The notes beneath the pieces were generated by a model. That model was given only the letters and a program-made list of their open reading frames with translations. It ran no database searches and was not told the origin of the DNA. This document shows positions 55,696-64,000 of a DNA stretch of 64,000 nucleotides, piece after piece. The first letter of the stretch is position 1. Each line of letters starts with the position of its first letter. Source of the DNA: a gamma proteobacterium SCGC AAA168-P09. Lineage in GTDB: Bacteria > Pseudomonadota > Gammaproteobacteria > Magnimaribacterales > D2472. The DNA is taken from NCBI GenBank assembly GCA_000385055.1, contig ARRL01000002.1, positions 190,194-254,193 of the forward strand, in the 5' to 3' direction. Made by a program: the position numbers and the translations under genes.

Positions 55696-57189
55696 ATGAA
55701 ATCATTATTGTTGGTTTTTCCAGATCAGTTATCAAAGAATAATAAAGTCTTTGAGCACTTAGATGAGCAGAATCTGCTACTTATGTATGAACCTCATGAT
55801 AGTTTTTATGAGATTGCTAATCATAAGCATAAATTGGTATTTCAAATAAGTTCTTTTAGGCATTTCATTGAACAAATTCAATATAAAAATATTAAACATG
55901 AAAAAATATCTAGCAATCCTTCTAGCCTAATAGATTATCTCTCTAGCTTATATTCCAAAGACCCCTTTTCTTCTCTTTGTGTTTCAAAACCGTCAGAATA
56001 TAAAACTTTAAAAGACTTAATGTATTTTTGTCAGTCTTCGAGAGTTACCCTGGAAGTTTTTGAAGATAAAAAGTTTATTACTACTGATGAGGATTATAAA
56101 TATTGGGCAAAAGATAAAAAATCAACAATTCAAGAATTTTATTACAGATGGTTAAGAAAGAAATTTAATATTCTTATGGATGAAAATTCTAAGCCCATAG
56201 GTGGTAAATGGAATTTTGATAAAGAAAATAGACAGAGCATTTCTAAACTTAAATTAGATATTCCTAATAGAAATAATATTATTACAGATCAAATTACACT
56301 GGAGGTAATGATAGAGGTTGAAGAGATTTTTAATCTATCTCATGGTGATCTTGAAAATTTCAACTGGGCTGTTACTCATAAAGGTGCCTGGGATCAATTT
56401 AATATTTTTATTGATAAATACTTGCCTTATTTTGGATCTTTTCAGGACGCAATTAATAAAGATAGTGCTTTTATGTTTCACTCCTTGCTGTCTCCATATT
56501 TCAATTCAGGCTTGCTTGATCCGCTTGAATGTATAAGTGAAGTTGAGAAGAAATATCTAGAATCAAAAGATGGTATACCTCTTAACTCTGTTGAAGGTTT
56601 TATAAGACAAGTTCTTGGTTGGAGAGAATTCATTATGGGCGTGTATTGGGATAACATGCCTCAATATAAACAACAAAATTTTTGGAATCATAAAAAAGAA
56701 TTATCAGAATCTTGGTATACAGGTGAAACTGGTATACCCCCCTTAGACAGTGCTATAAAAGAATCTATTAATCTTGGTTACACCCATCACATTAATCGAT
56801 TAATGATTATCTCAAATTTAATGAACCTATCTGGTATTGATCCCAATGCTATTCATAAATGGTTTATGGAGATGTATATAGATTCAGCAGATTGGGTAAT
56901 GGTTCCTAATGTCTATGGGATGGGAACTTTTGCTGATGGCGGTATCTTTTCTACAAAACCATATATTTGCGGTTCAAGCTATATGCTCAGAATGTCTAAC
57001 TATAAAAAGGGAGAATGGTGTGATGTTGTTGATGGTCTTTACTGGAGGTTTATAGAAAATAATCTTAATTTTTTTAAAACCAATCCAAGACTATCATTAA
57101 TGGTAAATGCTTTAACAAAGCTTGACCCTGAAAGAAAAAAACTAATTTTTAGCAAAGCAGAAGAGTTTATTGTAAGTAACACAAATTAA
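55696..57189 (+). CDS. Prokaryotic (6-4) photolyase-related protein lacking most iron-sulfur cysteines
   Basis: The 497-residue protein aligns with the FeS-BCP/PhrB photolyase family by its opening LLLVFPDQLSKNNKVFE, LNSVEGFIRQVLGWREFI (296-313), the active-site pair His365/His366 in GYTHHINRLM and VPNVYGMGTFADGG. PhrB-type proteins use FAD and a [4Fe-4S] cluster to repair (6-4) photoproducts. Here the ligand sites appear changed: the CL motif is GIPPL (346-350), the Y-C-x-G-C motif is YKKGEWC (436-442) and the following ACPFN is lost. Only Cys442 remains near that site, so the cluster is probably absent. Repair or light-sensing function is therefore uncertain. Confidence 0.85.
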   Translation: MKSLLLVFPDQLSKNNKVFEHLDEQNLLLMYEPHDSFYEIANHKHKLVFQISSFRHFIEQIQYKNIKHEKISSNPSSLIDYLSSLYSKDPFSSLCVSKPSEYKTLKDLMYFCQSSRVTLEVFEDKKFITTDEDYKYWAKDKKSTIQEFYYRWLRKKFNILMDENSKPIGGKWNFDKENRQSISKLKLDIPNRNNIITDQITLEVMIEVEEIFNLSHGDLENFNWAVTHKGAWDQFNIFIDKYLPYFGSFQDAINKDSAFMFHSLLSPYFNSGLLDPLECISEVEKKYLESKDGIPLNSVEGFIRQVLGWREFIMGVYWDNMPQYKQQNFWNHKKELSESWYTGETGIPPLDSAIKESINLGYTHHINRLMIISNLMNLSGIDPNAIHKWFMEMYIDSADWVMVPNVYGMGTFADGGIFSTKPYICGSSYMLRMSNYKKGEWCDVVDGLYWRFIENNLNFFKTNPRLSLMVNALTKLDPERKKLIFSKAEEFIVSNTN

Positions 57190-58046
57190 TTAATAGAATT
57201 AATATCTTGAAGTAATATTTTTGCTGCTACTGGAGTCATTTTTGTATAGTCATGACTGACTCCATCTATAACTTTAAAGCTCCATCTAAAGGGGATATTA
57301 TTGGTATCTGCAATGTTTACCAATGATTTAAAATAAGTGTTTGCCCTATCTACTCTTGTGACCCCTTGTCTCATTGCACCTTTCGATGAATTTACATTAT
57401 TTAATTTAGTATCATTGTTACCAATTAATAAAGAAGCCTTATTAGACATAAACCATTTAATATGATCGTTTGAAATATCTATAGGTGTATTCTTAATACC
57501 ATATGGAAAATTCTCTCCATTTAAAAATGTATACCAGCCTGCGTTTGCAATAACAGCATTTGAAATTCTTCTATCATCACTCAACAACATATATCTGTGA
57601 GTAAATTGAGCTCCAGCAGAGTGGCCAAACATCTTATATTTATTAGTAACTAATGAGTATTTACTTTTAAAAAAATTAAAAAATAAAGATATAGATTTAT
57701 TGATGTATTCATCTGAATTTTTATTTATTTCTCCTGAAGATGTTGCGGATTCTAAGAGAAAAAAATACCTAAAGTTTTTTTTATCAAACTTAGGCGCAAC
57801 CACAATTATATTTTTATTTTCTATAAATGGTATCCATGCTGAAATATAATCTTCTGCATTTCTGTTATTTCCATGAATAACAAATAATATTTGGGTGTTT
57901 ATGTCTATTTTTTTTGGTGTTAAGTAAAAAATTTTAACATCAGGCTTATCCCAATAGGCAAATGTAGTTTGTTTAATCTCTGAAGAATTTAAATAAGATG
58001 TTAATGTAAATAAAAGAAATATAAATACTGTAGAGAAGGTTTTCAT
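57186..58046 (-). CDS. Secreted alpha/beta hydrolase, PHB-depolymerase/esterase-like
   Basis: The 286-residue protein has a signal peptide (MKTFSTVFIFLLFTLTSYLN) and an alpha/beta hydrolase core with the oxyanion strand ILFVIHGNNRNAEDY, VVAPKFDKKNFR and the nucleophile elbow GHSAGAQFTHRY, then GVSHDYTKM with the likely histidine. The plan is that of a periplasmic or secreted esterase. A substrate is not indicated. Its stop interlocks by four bases with the photolyase gene. Confidence 0.8.
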   Translation of the reverse strand: MKTFSTVFIFLLFTLTSYLNSSEIKQTTFAYWDKPDVKIFYLTPKKIDINTQILFVIHGNNRNAEDYISAWIPFIENKNIIVVAPKFDKKNFRYFFLLESATSSGEINKNSDEYINKSISLFFNFFKSKYSLVTNKYKMFGHSAGAQFTHRYMLLSDDRRISNAVIANAGWYTFLNGENFPYGIKNTPIDISNDHIKWFMSNKASLLIGNNDTKLNNVNSSKGAMRQGVTRVDRANTYFKSLVNIADTNNIPFRWSFKVIDGVSHDYTKMTPVAAKILLQDINSIN

Positions 58047-58113
58047 AGATTCATTTTAGCAATGAAATTATTTAATAGGTTAAAATGCACAGAAATTAAA
58101 TACATAATTATCA

Positions 58114-59217
58114 ATGCTAGAAAGAACTAATCTAATTAAGAAGATACATGAATCTAAATATAAATTAGTGTATGTGTCTAGTGGAGGTGGCACTAACGCG
58201 GTTTCATCATTTTTAAAAGTTCCTGGTGCAAGTAATACTGTTTTAGAGTCATACATACCCTACTCTAAAAAATCTATGGATATTTTCCTTAATAAAAAAC
58301 CAGATCATTATTGCTCCTTAAGCACATGCCTCAGCATGTCTGCGAATGCTTATAAGAAATGTATGCAAATAGAGCAAGATATTAATACCAAATATTTAAT
58401 TGGAGTTGCAGTTACTGCAAGTTTAGCCACTACATACAATAAAATTGGTGAACATAAATTTTATATAGCTATTCAAACTGAATCATATACAAAAAGCATT
58501 TCATGCATATTAGCAAAAGGTAAAAGAACTAGAGAAGAAGAGGAAGAGCTCATTACAGAATATGTCTTAAGCTTAATTGCAGAAAGTTGTGGTATAAAAA
58601 AAGCTCTACCAATTCATGATGAGAGTATAGAATTACAAGAAACAAAAGCTAGAAGATCGTGGAAAAAACTGCTAAATAATAAGATTAATTTTGTTTCTAG
58701 CGATAAATCTACTCCTGAATTAATTTTTCCAGGTTCATTTAATCCTCTCCATGATGGTCATCTAAAAATGAGAGAACTTGCAGAAAAGAAAACAGGCATG
58801 AGAGCAACTTTTGAAATATGTGCAAAAAATGCTGACAAACCACCTTTAACGTTTCATGAAATTAAAAGAACACTAGATCAATTTAATGAAAATGATAGTT
58901 GGGTAATGACTTCAGCAGGAAGGTTTAGTGAGAAAGCTGAAATGTTTCCCAATAGTGTATTTATAATTGGTGCCGATACATTAGTGAGAGTCTTTGATGA
59001 GAAATTTTATTTAAATAAAAGGGATATGATTAATCATATTGAAAGATTTAATGATCATAATGTTCATTTTCTAGTTTTTGGAAGAAAAGTTGATAATAAA
59101 TTTATTTCATTAAGAGATATTGCGATACCAGAAAACATCAGAAAAAGATGCACTGGATTTGATGAAGCAAGCTTCAGGGATGATATTTCTTCAACAGCAC
59201 TAAGGCTAGAAAACTAA
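58114..59217 (+). CDS. Fusion of CinA-like domain and NMN-adenylyltransferase-like domain
   Basis: The 367-residue protein has an N-terminal CinA C-terminal-type domain (about 10-175): LVYVSSGGGTNAVSSFLKVP, with the aligned GVAVTASLATTYNKIGEHKF strand (97-116). A HIGH-type nucleotidyltransferase domain starts around 203 with FPGSFNPLHDGHLKM (His213 and His216) and ends with ISSTALR. CinA proteins of this type are NMN deamidases (PncC), and NadD/NMNAT proteins adenylylate NMN or NaMN, so this could be a bifunctional NAD-recycling enzyme. The canonical AESCTGG serine is replaced by SSGGG. The fold pair is clear; the activity is inferred. Confidence 0.8.
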   Translation: MLERTNLIKKIHESKYKLVYVSSGGGTNAVSSFLKVPGASNTVLESYIPYSKKSMDIFLNKKPDHYCSLSTCLSMSANAYKKCMQIEQDINTKYLIGVAVTASLATTYNKIGEHKFYIAIQTESYTKSISCILAKGKRTREEEEELITEYVLSLIAESCGIKKALPIHDESIELQETKARRSWKKLLNNKINFVSSDKSTPELIFPGSFNPLHDGHLKMRELAEKKTGMRATFEICAKNADKPPLTFHEIKRTLDQFNENDSWVMTSAGRFSEKAEMFPNSVFIIGADTLVRVFDEKFYLNKRDMINHIERFNDHNVHFLVFGRKVDNKFISLRDIAIPENIRKRCTGFDEASFRDDISSTALRLEN

Positions 59218-59227
59218 AGAATAACTT

Positions 59228-59422
59228 TTAATTATGAGGCGGGAGTTTTGCCTCAACAAACCATTCGTGAACTCTTTTAGCTGGATTGAATTTCTTCATT
59301 CTCATCTTCTTATTTTCAAGAGTAAACTTCCTAGTTTTAATAGCTGTATAGTGATACGTATGACTATCACGTGTTTCACCCTCAGGTATTAAATATACTT
59401 TTGTTTGTTTTTTATCTGCCAT
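59228..59422 (-). CDS. rpmG: 50S ribosomal protein bL33
   Basis: The 64-residue protein contains TYHYTAIKTRKFTLENKKMRMKKFNPAKRVHEWFVEAKL, which lines up with the bL33 core (YTTTKNKR, LELKKFDPVVRQH, YKEAK). It is about ten residues longer than E. coli bL33, with an N-terminal extension MADKKQTKVYLIPEGETRDS. Cysteines of the zinc-binding type are absent. It is not beside rpmB, its usual partner, and begins 63 bases downstream of the GH17 operon. Confidence 0.85.
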   Translation of the reverse strand: MADKKQTKVYLIPEGETRDSHTYHYTAIKTRKFTLENKKMRMKKFNPAKRVHEWFVEAKLPPHN

Positions 59423-59484
59423 TATGGTGAGGAATTATACACAAAAAAAATAAAATAAACATAAAGAGAAATAAGATTTATTTA

Positions 59485-60369
59485 TTAAAATTTTATCTTC
59501 TCATCCTTATTCCAAATACCCCAATAAGCACCAACATCACCCTCTGCTTCTACTTTCCACGACTCATCAAATGATGAGAAATAAAACATATCAATATTTT
59601 CTTCTTTAGACCAAAGCTGGGCATCTATGAAATACTTAAGATAATTTCTATATGAAGGATGTGCGCCCCATAAATCACTTCCTTTGCTTGGCCATCCAGT
59701 CTCTGTGATAATAACTTTTTTTCCATTAGAGGCTTTAATAGCCTCATTGTACATATCTTTCATGTACAGCAAAGAATACTCAGAAGCACAGCCTTCCCAA
59801 AATGGATAACAGTTTGCGAGAATAATATCACAAGCGTTGGTTATGCTGGGTCTATCTCTAAACTCATAGTAAGCATCAACATAACCCACCGGAATACTAG
59901 GAGTATTTGCTTTAACATGATCTATATAAGAAATTAATTGATACTCCTCTAATTCTTTTCGATAAATAACTTCATTGCCTACTGCTGCTATATTTACCAA
60001 ACCCTCACTTGATAATTTTAATAAGCCATCAATTTCTTTTTCGTTATTACTGAGGTCGTCTGACAACCATGCACCTACTAATGTTTTAAAACCCATGTCT
60101 ACGGCTATTTCAACAATTCTTGCATGCTCACTTATTGATGAAAAGGTTCTTATCCAATCTGTGTAAGGCTTCAATATATTTAAACGTCTGATAATCTGCT
60201 CATCATTAACAAAGTCACCAGGTTGTTGTTCGTCTTCATATAAACTAAAACACAAGCCATGAATTTTACTTTCTAGGATTTCATTACATAGTTCTTGCAA
60301 CTCTCCGTCTTTTAAATCATCTAAATTAATACCTAGCAAGGATTTAATTTTTTCATCTCTTAAAGACAT
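59485..60369 (-). CDS. Glycoside hydrolase family 17, cytoplasmic form
   Basis: The 294-residue protein is a TIM-barrel GH17 (endo-1,3-beta-glucanase type). The acid/base Glu133 in AAVGNEVIYRKEL and the nucleophile Glu223 in VIITETGWPSKG are both present. No signal peptide is seen, so it probably hydrolyses imported oligosaccharides in the cytoplasm. It is the last gene of a four-gene operon, two bases from the MFS gene. Laminarin-type beta-1,3-glucans are the expected substrate, with cleavage specificity unknown. Confidence 0.9.
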   Translation of the reverse strand: MSLRDEKIKSLLGINLDDLKDGELQELCNEILESKIHGLCFSLYEDEQQPGDFVNDEQIIRRLNILKPYTDWIRTFSSISEHARIVEIAVDMGFKTLVGAWLSDDLSNNEKEIDGLLKLSSEGLVNIAAVGNEVIYRKELEEYQLISYIDHVKANTPSIPVGYVDAYYEFRDRPSITNACDIILANCYPFWEGCASEYSLLYMKDMYNEAIKASNGKKVIITETGWPSKGSDLWGAHPSYRNYLKYFIDAQLWSKEENIDMFYFSSFDESWKVEAEGDVGAYWGIWNKDEKIKF

Positions 60370-60371
60370 AA

Positions 60372-61802
60372 TTAATTCATTTCTCCATTAATCTTATTTA
60401 ATTGATTTTTTATATCACCAGCTCTTTTTTCATCAATTTCATAATCACTCATTACATAGATAGCGAAAAGTGTTCCCAGAACTGGTATTGTTGAGTAAGC
60501 AATTCTTAAACCGGTTAAAGCTCCATCTGGTTGCGAAGATGCATCGGGAGAAAAACCCACGTACCACATAATCAAACCAGATATAAGACCAGCTAATGCA
60601 GTTCCAAGCTTTACCATCCACCAGTATATAGCAGCAAAAGAGCCTTCTTTTCTTGGAAGACCATTTTGCAACTCTTCATAATCACAAGCATCAGATGTCA
60701 TGCTCATCATCAAGGTGAATAAACCTCCAATTCCAAATGAAAAGAATGGTAGTGCATATAAAAACATGTAAGGTTTTCCTGGAATAAACAAGAACCAAAA
60801 TAAAATGTAGCCAATAACTGAGATACTTTGAGAGATAATAAAAGTTTCTTTTTTACCATAAATTTGTGCCATTTTTGACACCAAAGGAATTACAATAAAA
60901 GTTGTTACAAGTGCGCCGACACTTCCGTGAAGCGTAGGCCATGGAATTGCAGCTGAGGCATCACCAGAAAATAAGTAATGAACAATTATAAAAAATGAAA
61001 ATGCAGCAATTGTTTGAAACGAGTTAAAAACTAAAAAAGTTGCTATGCAAAGCTTTCTAAATGGCACGTTTTGAAATGCATCTCCAAAGATAGTAAAAAT
61101 GTTTGTAAAACTTTTACCAATGTTTTCTTTTGTTACAGGAACCAAATGATCATCATTTAGTGTCGATTTACTTTTAATAAAAATAGCAGGAACAATAGCC
61201 AACAAAGTACACATTATTCCAAATACAACAGAAAGTATTCTTGTTCCAGATGCCGGATCTGCAAAAATATTTGGATCATAAATAATAATCCAGATCCATG
61301 GAGCAAGGACCCAAGCAAACTGACCTATGAATTGTGATACTGCCATAATTCTTGTTCTTTCATGGAAGTTTTCACTCATTTCATAACCCATTGCAACAAA
61401 TGGAATTCCAAAAATTGTTATACCAAGATAAAAAAGAAGATTAAATATTAAAAAATACCAAAAATTAAAAACCTGACCATTTTCTGGATATAGTTGCCAG
61501 GACAATATAAATGCAATTCCAGTCAGAATACCTCCAAAAAAAACATACTGTCTTCTTTTTCCCCATTTTGATTTTGTATTATCTGAAATAAAACCCATCA
61601 ATGGGTCAGTAATGGCATCGATGAATCTTGGCACAAAAGCAATAATTCCATATAGTAATGGGTTAAAGCCAAGATCTTGAATTAAAACGACTATAAAAAT
61701 AGATAATAAGGCAGGGAACAATTGATTTGCTAGCATCCCAAGACCAAAAGCAATTTTTTGCCCCATCGGAACGCTATTATTAATTTCTTCTACATTATTC
61801 AT
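60372..61802 (-). CDS. MFS sugar symporter of the GPH family
   Basis: The 476-residue protein has twelve helices and the glycoside-pentoside-hexuronide symporter pattern: QKIAFGLGMLANQLFPALLS, FVPRFIDAITDPLMGFISD, SKWGKRRQYVFFGG and DYEELQNGLPRKEGSF. GPH proteins take up disaccharides and oligosaccharides with sodium or protons. Its position between two glucanase genes makes beta-glucan oligosaccharides or glucose the likely cargo. It starts 25 bases after the GH-A gene. Confidence 0.9.
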   Translation of the reverse strand: MNNVEEINNSVPMGQKIAFGLGMLANQLFPALLSIFIVVLIQDLGFNPLLYGIIAFVPRFIDAITDPLMGFISDNTKSKWGKRRQYVFFGGILTGIAFILSWQLYPENGQVFNFWYFLIFNLLFYLGITIFGIPFVAMGYEMSENFHERTRIMAVSQFIGQFAWVLAPWIWIIIYDPNIFADPASGTRILSVVFGIMCTLLAIVPAIFIKSKSTLNDDHLVPVTKENIGKSFTNIFTIFGDAFQNVPFRKLCIATFLVFNSFQTIAAFSFFIIVHYLFSGDASAAIPWPTLHGSVGALVTTFIVIPLVSKMAQIYGKKETFIISQSISVIGYILFWFLFIPGKPYMFLYALPFFSFGIGGLFTLMMSMTSDACDYEELQNGLPRKEGSFAAIYWWMVKLGTALAGLISGLIMWYVGFSPDASSQPDGALTGLRIAYSTIPVLGTLFAIYVMSDYEIDEKRAGDIKNQLNKINGEMN

Positions 61803-61826
61803 ATGAACACCCCCAGTACCATATAT

Positions 61827-62822
61827 TTATTCGATGTCAAAATTTACGTATGCATCTTTTACAACATCAAAGGTTATTTTTTTATTCCTATTAATATCTA
61901 CTATTCCCCAATATTCTTCGTTTGCTGTGCCGTCATAAGGCGTACCGTCACTATTTGGTGCAGATCCACCAATATCTTGCTTCTTAGGATTGCCTGCTTT
62001 CCATAAACCATCAGTAAATTGAAAGATGAATGATCCAATATTCTTGTCACTGTTCGATAAAACCTGATCTAAAATAATTTTATTTGCATTAGCTTGAGCA
62101 AATTGGTTCTCACCTTCTGTGTACTTTTCTGTTGATTTGGTCATATAACTGTCAGCACCAAGTTCTGCAAAATACATAGGTTTATTACTAATTGCTTTCC
62201 ACTCTTCAAAAATTGATTCTGGTTGATCCCATCTATATACATTCATTCCCCATACTTGAATACTGGGTGCAATACTAAGCACATCAATACTTGGTAAATC
62301 TCCATGAGCTGAAGATACCAATCTGTAAGGATCTTCAATTTGAATCATCTGAGAAACTACTTCCATTGCCTTATACCAATTATTAATATCACCACTAAAC
62401 CATTGAGGGTTATAGTTATATTCATTACCTAGCTCCCACATAAGGATAGCTTCATGATTTTTATATTTCCTGACATAGTCTATAAATGTCCCTGAAACAA
62501 TATCAAATCGTCCTTTTTGATTGTAACCAAAACTTATAACTACCTTTATCCCTTCCTTAGAAAGCTTATCTAATACTGCTATGTCATCAATAGGCTCATA
62601 AACTCTAATTGTGTTAATGCCAGCTTCCTTCATCAGGATTAAGTCTTCACTTAAAGTCTCAAAGCTTCTTTTTGTTTTTCCAATCTTTACAGGGTGATAG
62701 CAAATTCCTTTCATATAATATGGATTACCGTCAACAGTCATTGTGTTGTCTTGAATTTTTACTTCAAGGCTAATTGAATAAATAGAAAAAAATATCAACC
62801 CTAATGCATAAATATTTTTCAT
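61827..62822 (-). CDS. Clan GH-A glycoside hydrolase, secreted
   Basis: The 331-residue protein has a signal peptide (MKNIYALGLIFFSIYSISLE) and a TIM barrel with the acid/base Glu134 in WELGNEYNYNP and nucleophile Glu220 in PMYFAELGADSY. Its opening KGICYHPVKIG and LMKEAGINTIRVYEP resemble GH72/GH2-type enzymes acting on beta-1,3-glucans, where the family assignment is uncertain. It is probably periplasmic or outer-membrane associated and acts with the GH17 enzymes on either side. It starts two bases from the upstream GH17 gene stop. Confidence 0.82.
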   Translation of the reverse strand: MKNIYALGLIFFSIYSISLEVKIQDNTMTVDGNPYYMKGICYHPVKIGKTKRSFETLSEDLILMKEAGINTIRVYEPIDDIAVLDKLSKEGIKVVISFGYNQKGRFDIVSGTFIDYVRKYKNHEAILMWELGNEYNYNPQWFSGDINNWYKAMEVVSQMIQIEDPYRLVSSAHGDLPSIDVLSIAPSIQVWGMNVYRWDQPESIFEEWKAISNKPMYFAELGADSYMTKSTEKYTEGENQFAQANANKIILDQVLSNSDKNIGSFIFQFTDGLWKAGNPKKQDIGGSAPNSDGTPYDGTANEEYWGIVDINRNKKITFDVVKDAYVNFDIE

Positions 62823-62824
62823 AA

Positions 62825-64000
62825 TTATTCCTCTTTGTTATTAATTGGTGGAATATTAGAGGCTCTCAACAAAGCTTCGAGGTCTCCATTATATGTTTTT
62901 ACTATTGAGTTGCCTCCTCTTGATAAATCATTAAAAACGCCACTATCCACTTTTTCCCACAATGGATATTTTGCTTTTCCATCTACTGTAAAAAGCCCAA
63001 AATGATTTTCTGAGCCATTTTCATTATTTGAATCCTTCCAAGGTTCATCAAAAGCAGAGAAGTAAAAACAAGAAATTGACTTAACAAAACATGCATCTGT
63101 AATCATTTGATAATATAAGCCTAACTTATATTCATCGGCCGCCTCACTCCCACTATAACCATATAAATCAGAAGCAACACTTGACCATCCTGTTTCTCCA
63201 ATATGCACTTCTTTTGATGGGTCAATATTACGAACGTAGTTCTGAACACTTTCAAATTGGTCTAACTCATAATCTACTGCCCTTTGCATTGCATCCATGA
63301 TGATATTTTGTTTGTTTGGGTTTTCTGGTGTGGTTATCAAATTCCAGAAACTGGAGTTGTAGTGGGTGTCATGAAATGCATAGGTGTGCATAGAAACAAA
63401 ATCAACAGATCTAATCAACTCATTAAGATCCTCATTATGATACTCTGGTGAGCCCCCCTCCCCATGATGCAAAATTATCAGAACTTGTGATCCATAAATC
63501 ATTATTAAGAACGCCATTAAGTTTTAAGTCTTGTAGGTGTTTTACCCATTTTAAAACAAACTTTGGAGGCACGTGATAGCTCCACGCCCAATGAACCATA
63601 GCTTCATTACCAACAGCAATTATTTTTACAATATCAGGATATTCTTGGGCTAATCTAACTGCTTCAGTTATCTCAAATTTATTACCTTCATAATCTTCTT
63701 CATGATTAATTGGTTTTTCTGTAAAGGCGTCTTTGCATTGAATCCATGCACCAAGCATCACATACATTTCAAAGCTTGGATCAGTTTGTTTGATTTCTTT
63801 TATAGCCTTAAGAGTATTTTCTGCAAATGGGTGATGAAGATCGTATGTTCTAAAAACTCTAAATCCTTGAGCATGCATTATATAAAGATCTTCTTTAATT
63901 TCGTTGATTGAAGGCTGTTCCTGTCTAGATTTTCCTCTATATCCACCATATGAGATTGCAGGATATTCAGGGCTACCTATAAATTCTTTCGCACTCTTGT
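62825..64000 (-). pseudogene. Glycoside hydrolase family 17, frameshifted at a six-G run and truncated by the window end
   Basis: Two overlapping frames together form one GH17 enzyme. The upstream frame (open from the right edge to 63435) has FRVFRTYDLHH and the acid/base Glu in IIAVGNEAMVHW. The downstream frame has the nucleophile in HIGETGWSSVASD and SAFDEPWK. Removing one G from the six-G run at 63453-63458 joins them as FASWGGGSPEYHNEDLNEL. The gene may be intact in the genome (assembly error) or truly shifted. It is the first known member of the operon and lacks its N-terminus here. Confidence 0.85.

Overview
The window is AT-rich (roughly one third G+C by eye), gene-dense chromosomal DNA from a Gram-negative bacterium. 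TonB-dependent receptors, LolA, a porin, a type II secretion system and PhoB/PhoR, together with the ftsK-lolA-crcB-serS block divergent from trxB, point to a gammaproteobacterium. Very short intergenic gaps, interlocked stop codons, low G+C and the marine-type gene content (BCCT transporter, two ammonium channels, AcuI-like reductase, GH17 laminarinase-type enzymes, photolyase) suggest a streamlined surface-ocean lineage. SAR86-like is my best guess, but it is an inference and not demonstrated. No rRNA, transposase, prophage block or CRISPR array was seen. One tRNA (Gly-TCC) is present.

Layout. 1-14.6 kb: the 5' end of a TonB-dependent receptor, a BCCT transporter, a YdjA-type nitroreductase, a small operon (homocysteine methyltransferase, peptidase E-like protein, membrane protein), a phage-type PD-(D/E)XK exonuclease, two alpha/beta hydrolases, a KAS III enzyme, TspO, a NupC-type nucleoside transporter, a 2-oxoglutarate oxygenase and a 1015-residue Oar-like receptor. 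14.6-22 kb: serS-crcB-lolA-ftsK, trxB, an AcuI-type reductase and a short-chain dehydrogenase. 22-25.8 kb: a nitrogen-scavenging block (TorF-like outer-membrane protein, GlnK, two AmtB) with two sigma-54 promoters. 25.8-37 kb: lipid enzymes (acyltransferase, GDPD), an MFS protein, HinT, DedA, epoxide hydrolase, porin, TetR, aquaporin, then a phosphate module of PiT, PPK2 and Ppx.

37-49.1 kb: a complete type II secretion operon gspC-M (minus strand), and upstream of it phoB-phoR. Between phoR and gspC lies a clear three-repeat Pho box driving an undescribed 28-residue reading frame, which suggests that phosphate starvation controls this peptide and possibly the secretion operon. The prepilin peptidase sits apart at 52.8 kb, and a secreted PhoD-like phosphatase, a plausible phosphate-starvation enzyme, is at 54.6 kb.

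49.2-64 kb: an acyl-CoA ligase, gamma-glutamyltransferase, prepilin peptidase, tRNA-Gly, a lipoprotein, a PhoD-like protein, a prokaryotic (6-4)-type photolyase relative that has lost most of its iron-sulfur cysteines, a secreted hydrolase, a CinA-like/NMN-adenylyltransferase-like fusion, ribosomal protein bL33, and a four-gene beta-glucan operon (GH17, MFS symporter, GH-A enzyme, and a second GH17 that is frameshifted at a six-G run and runs off the end of the window). Seven short membrane or unknown microproteins are also annotated; several have strong ribosome-binding sites or stop-start overlaps with known genes.
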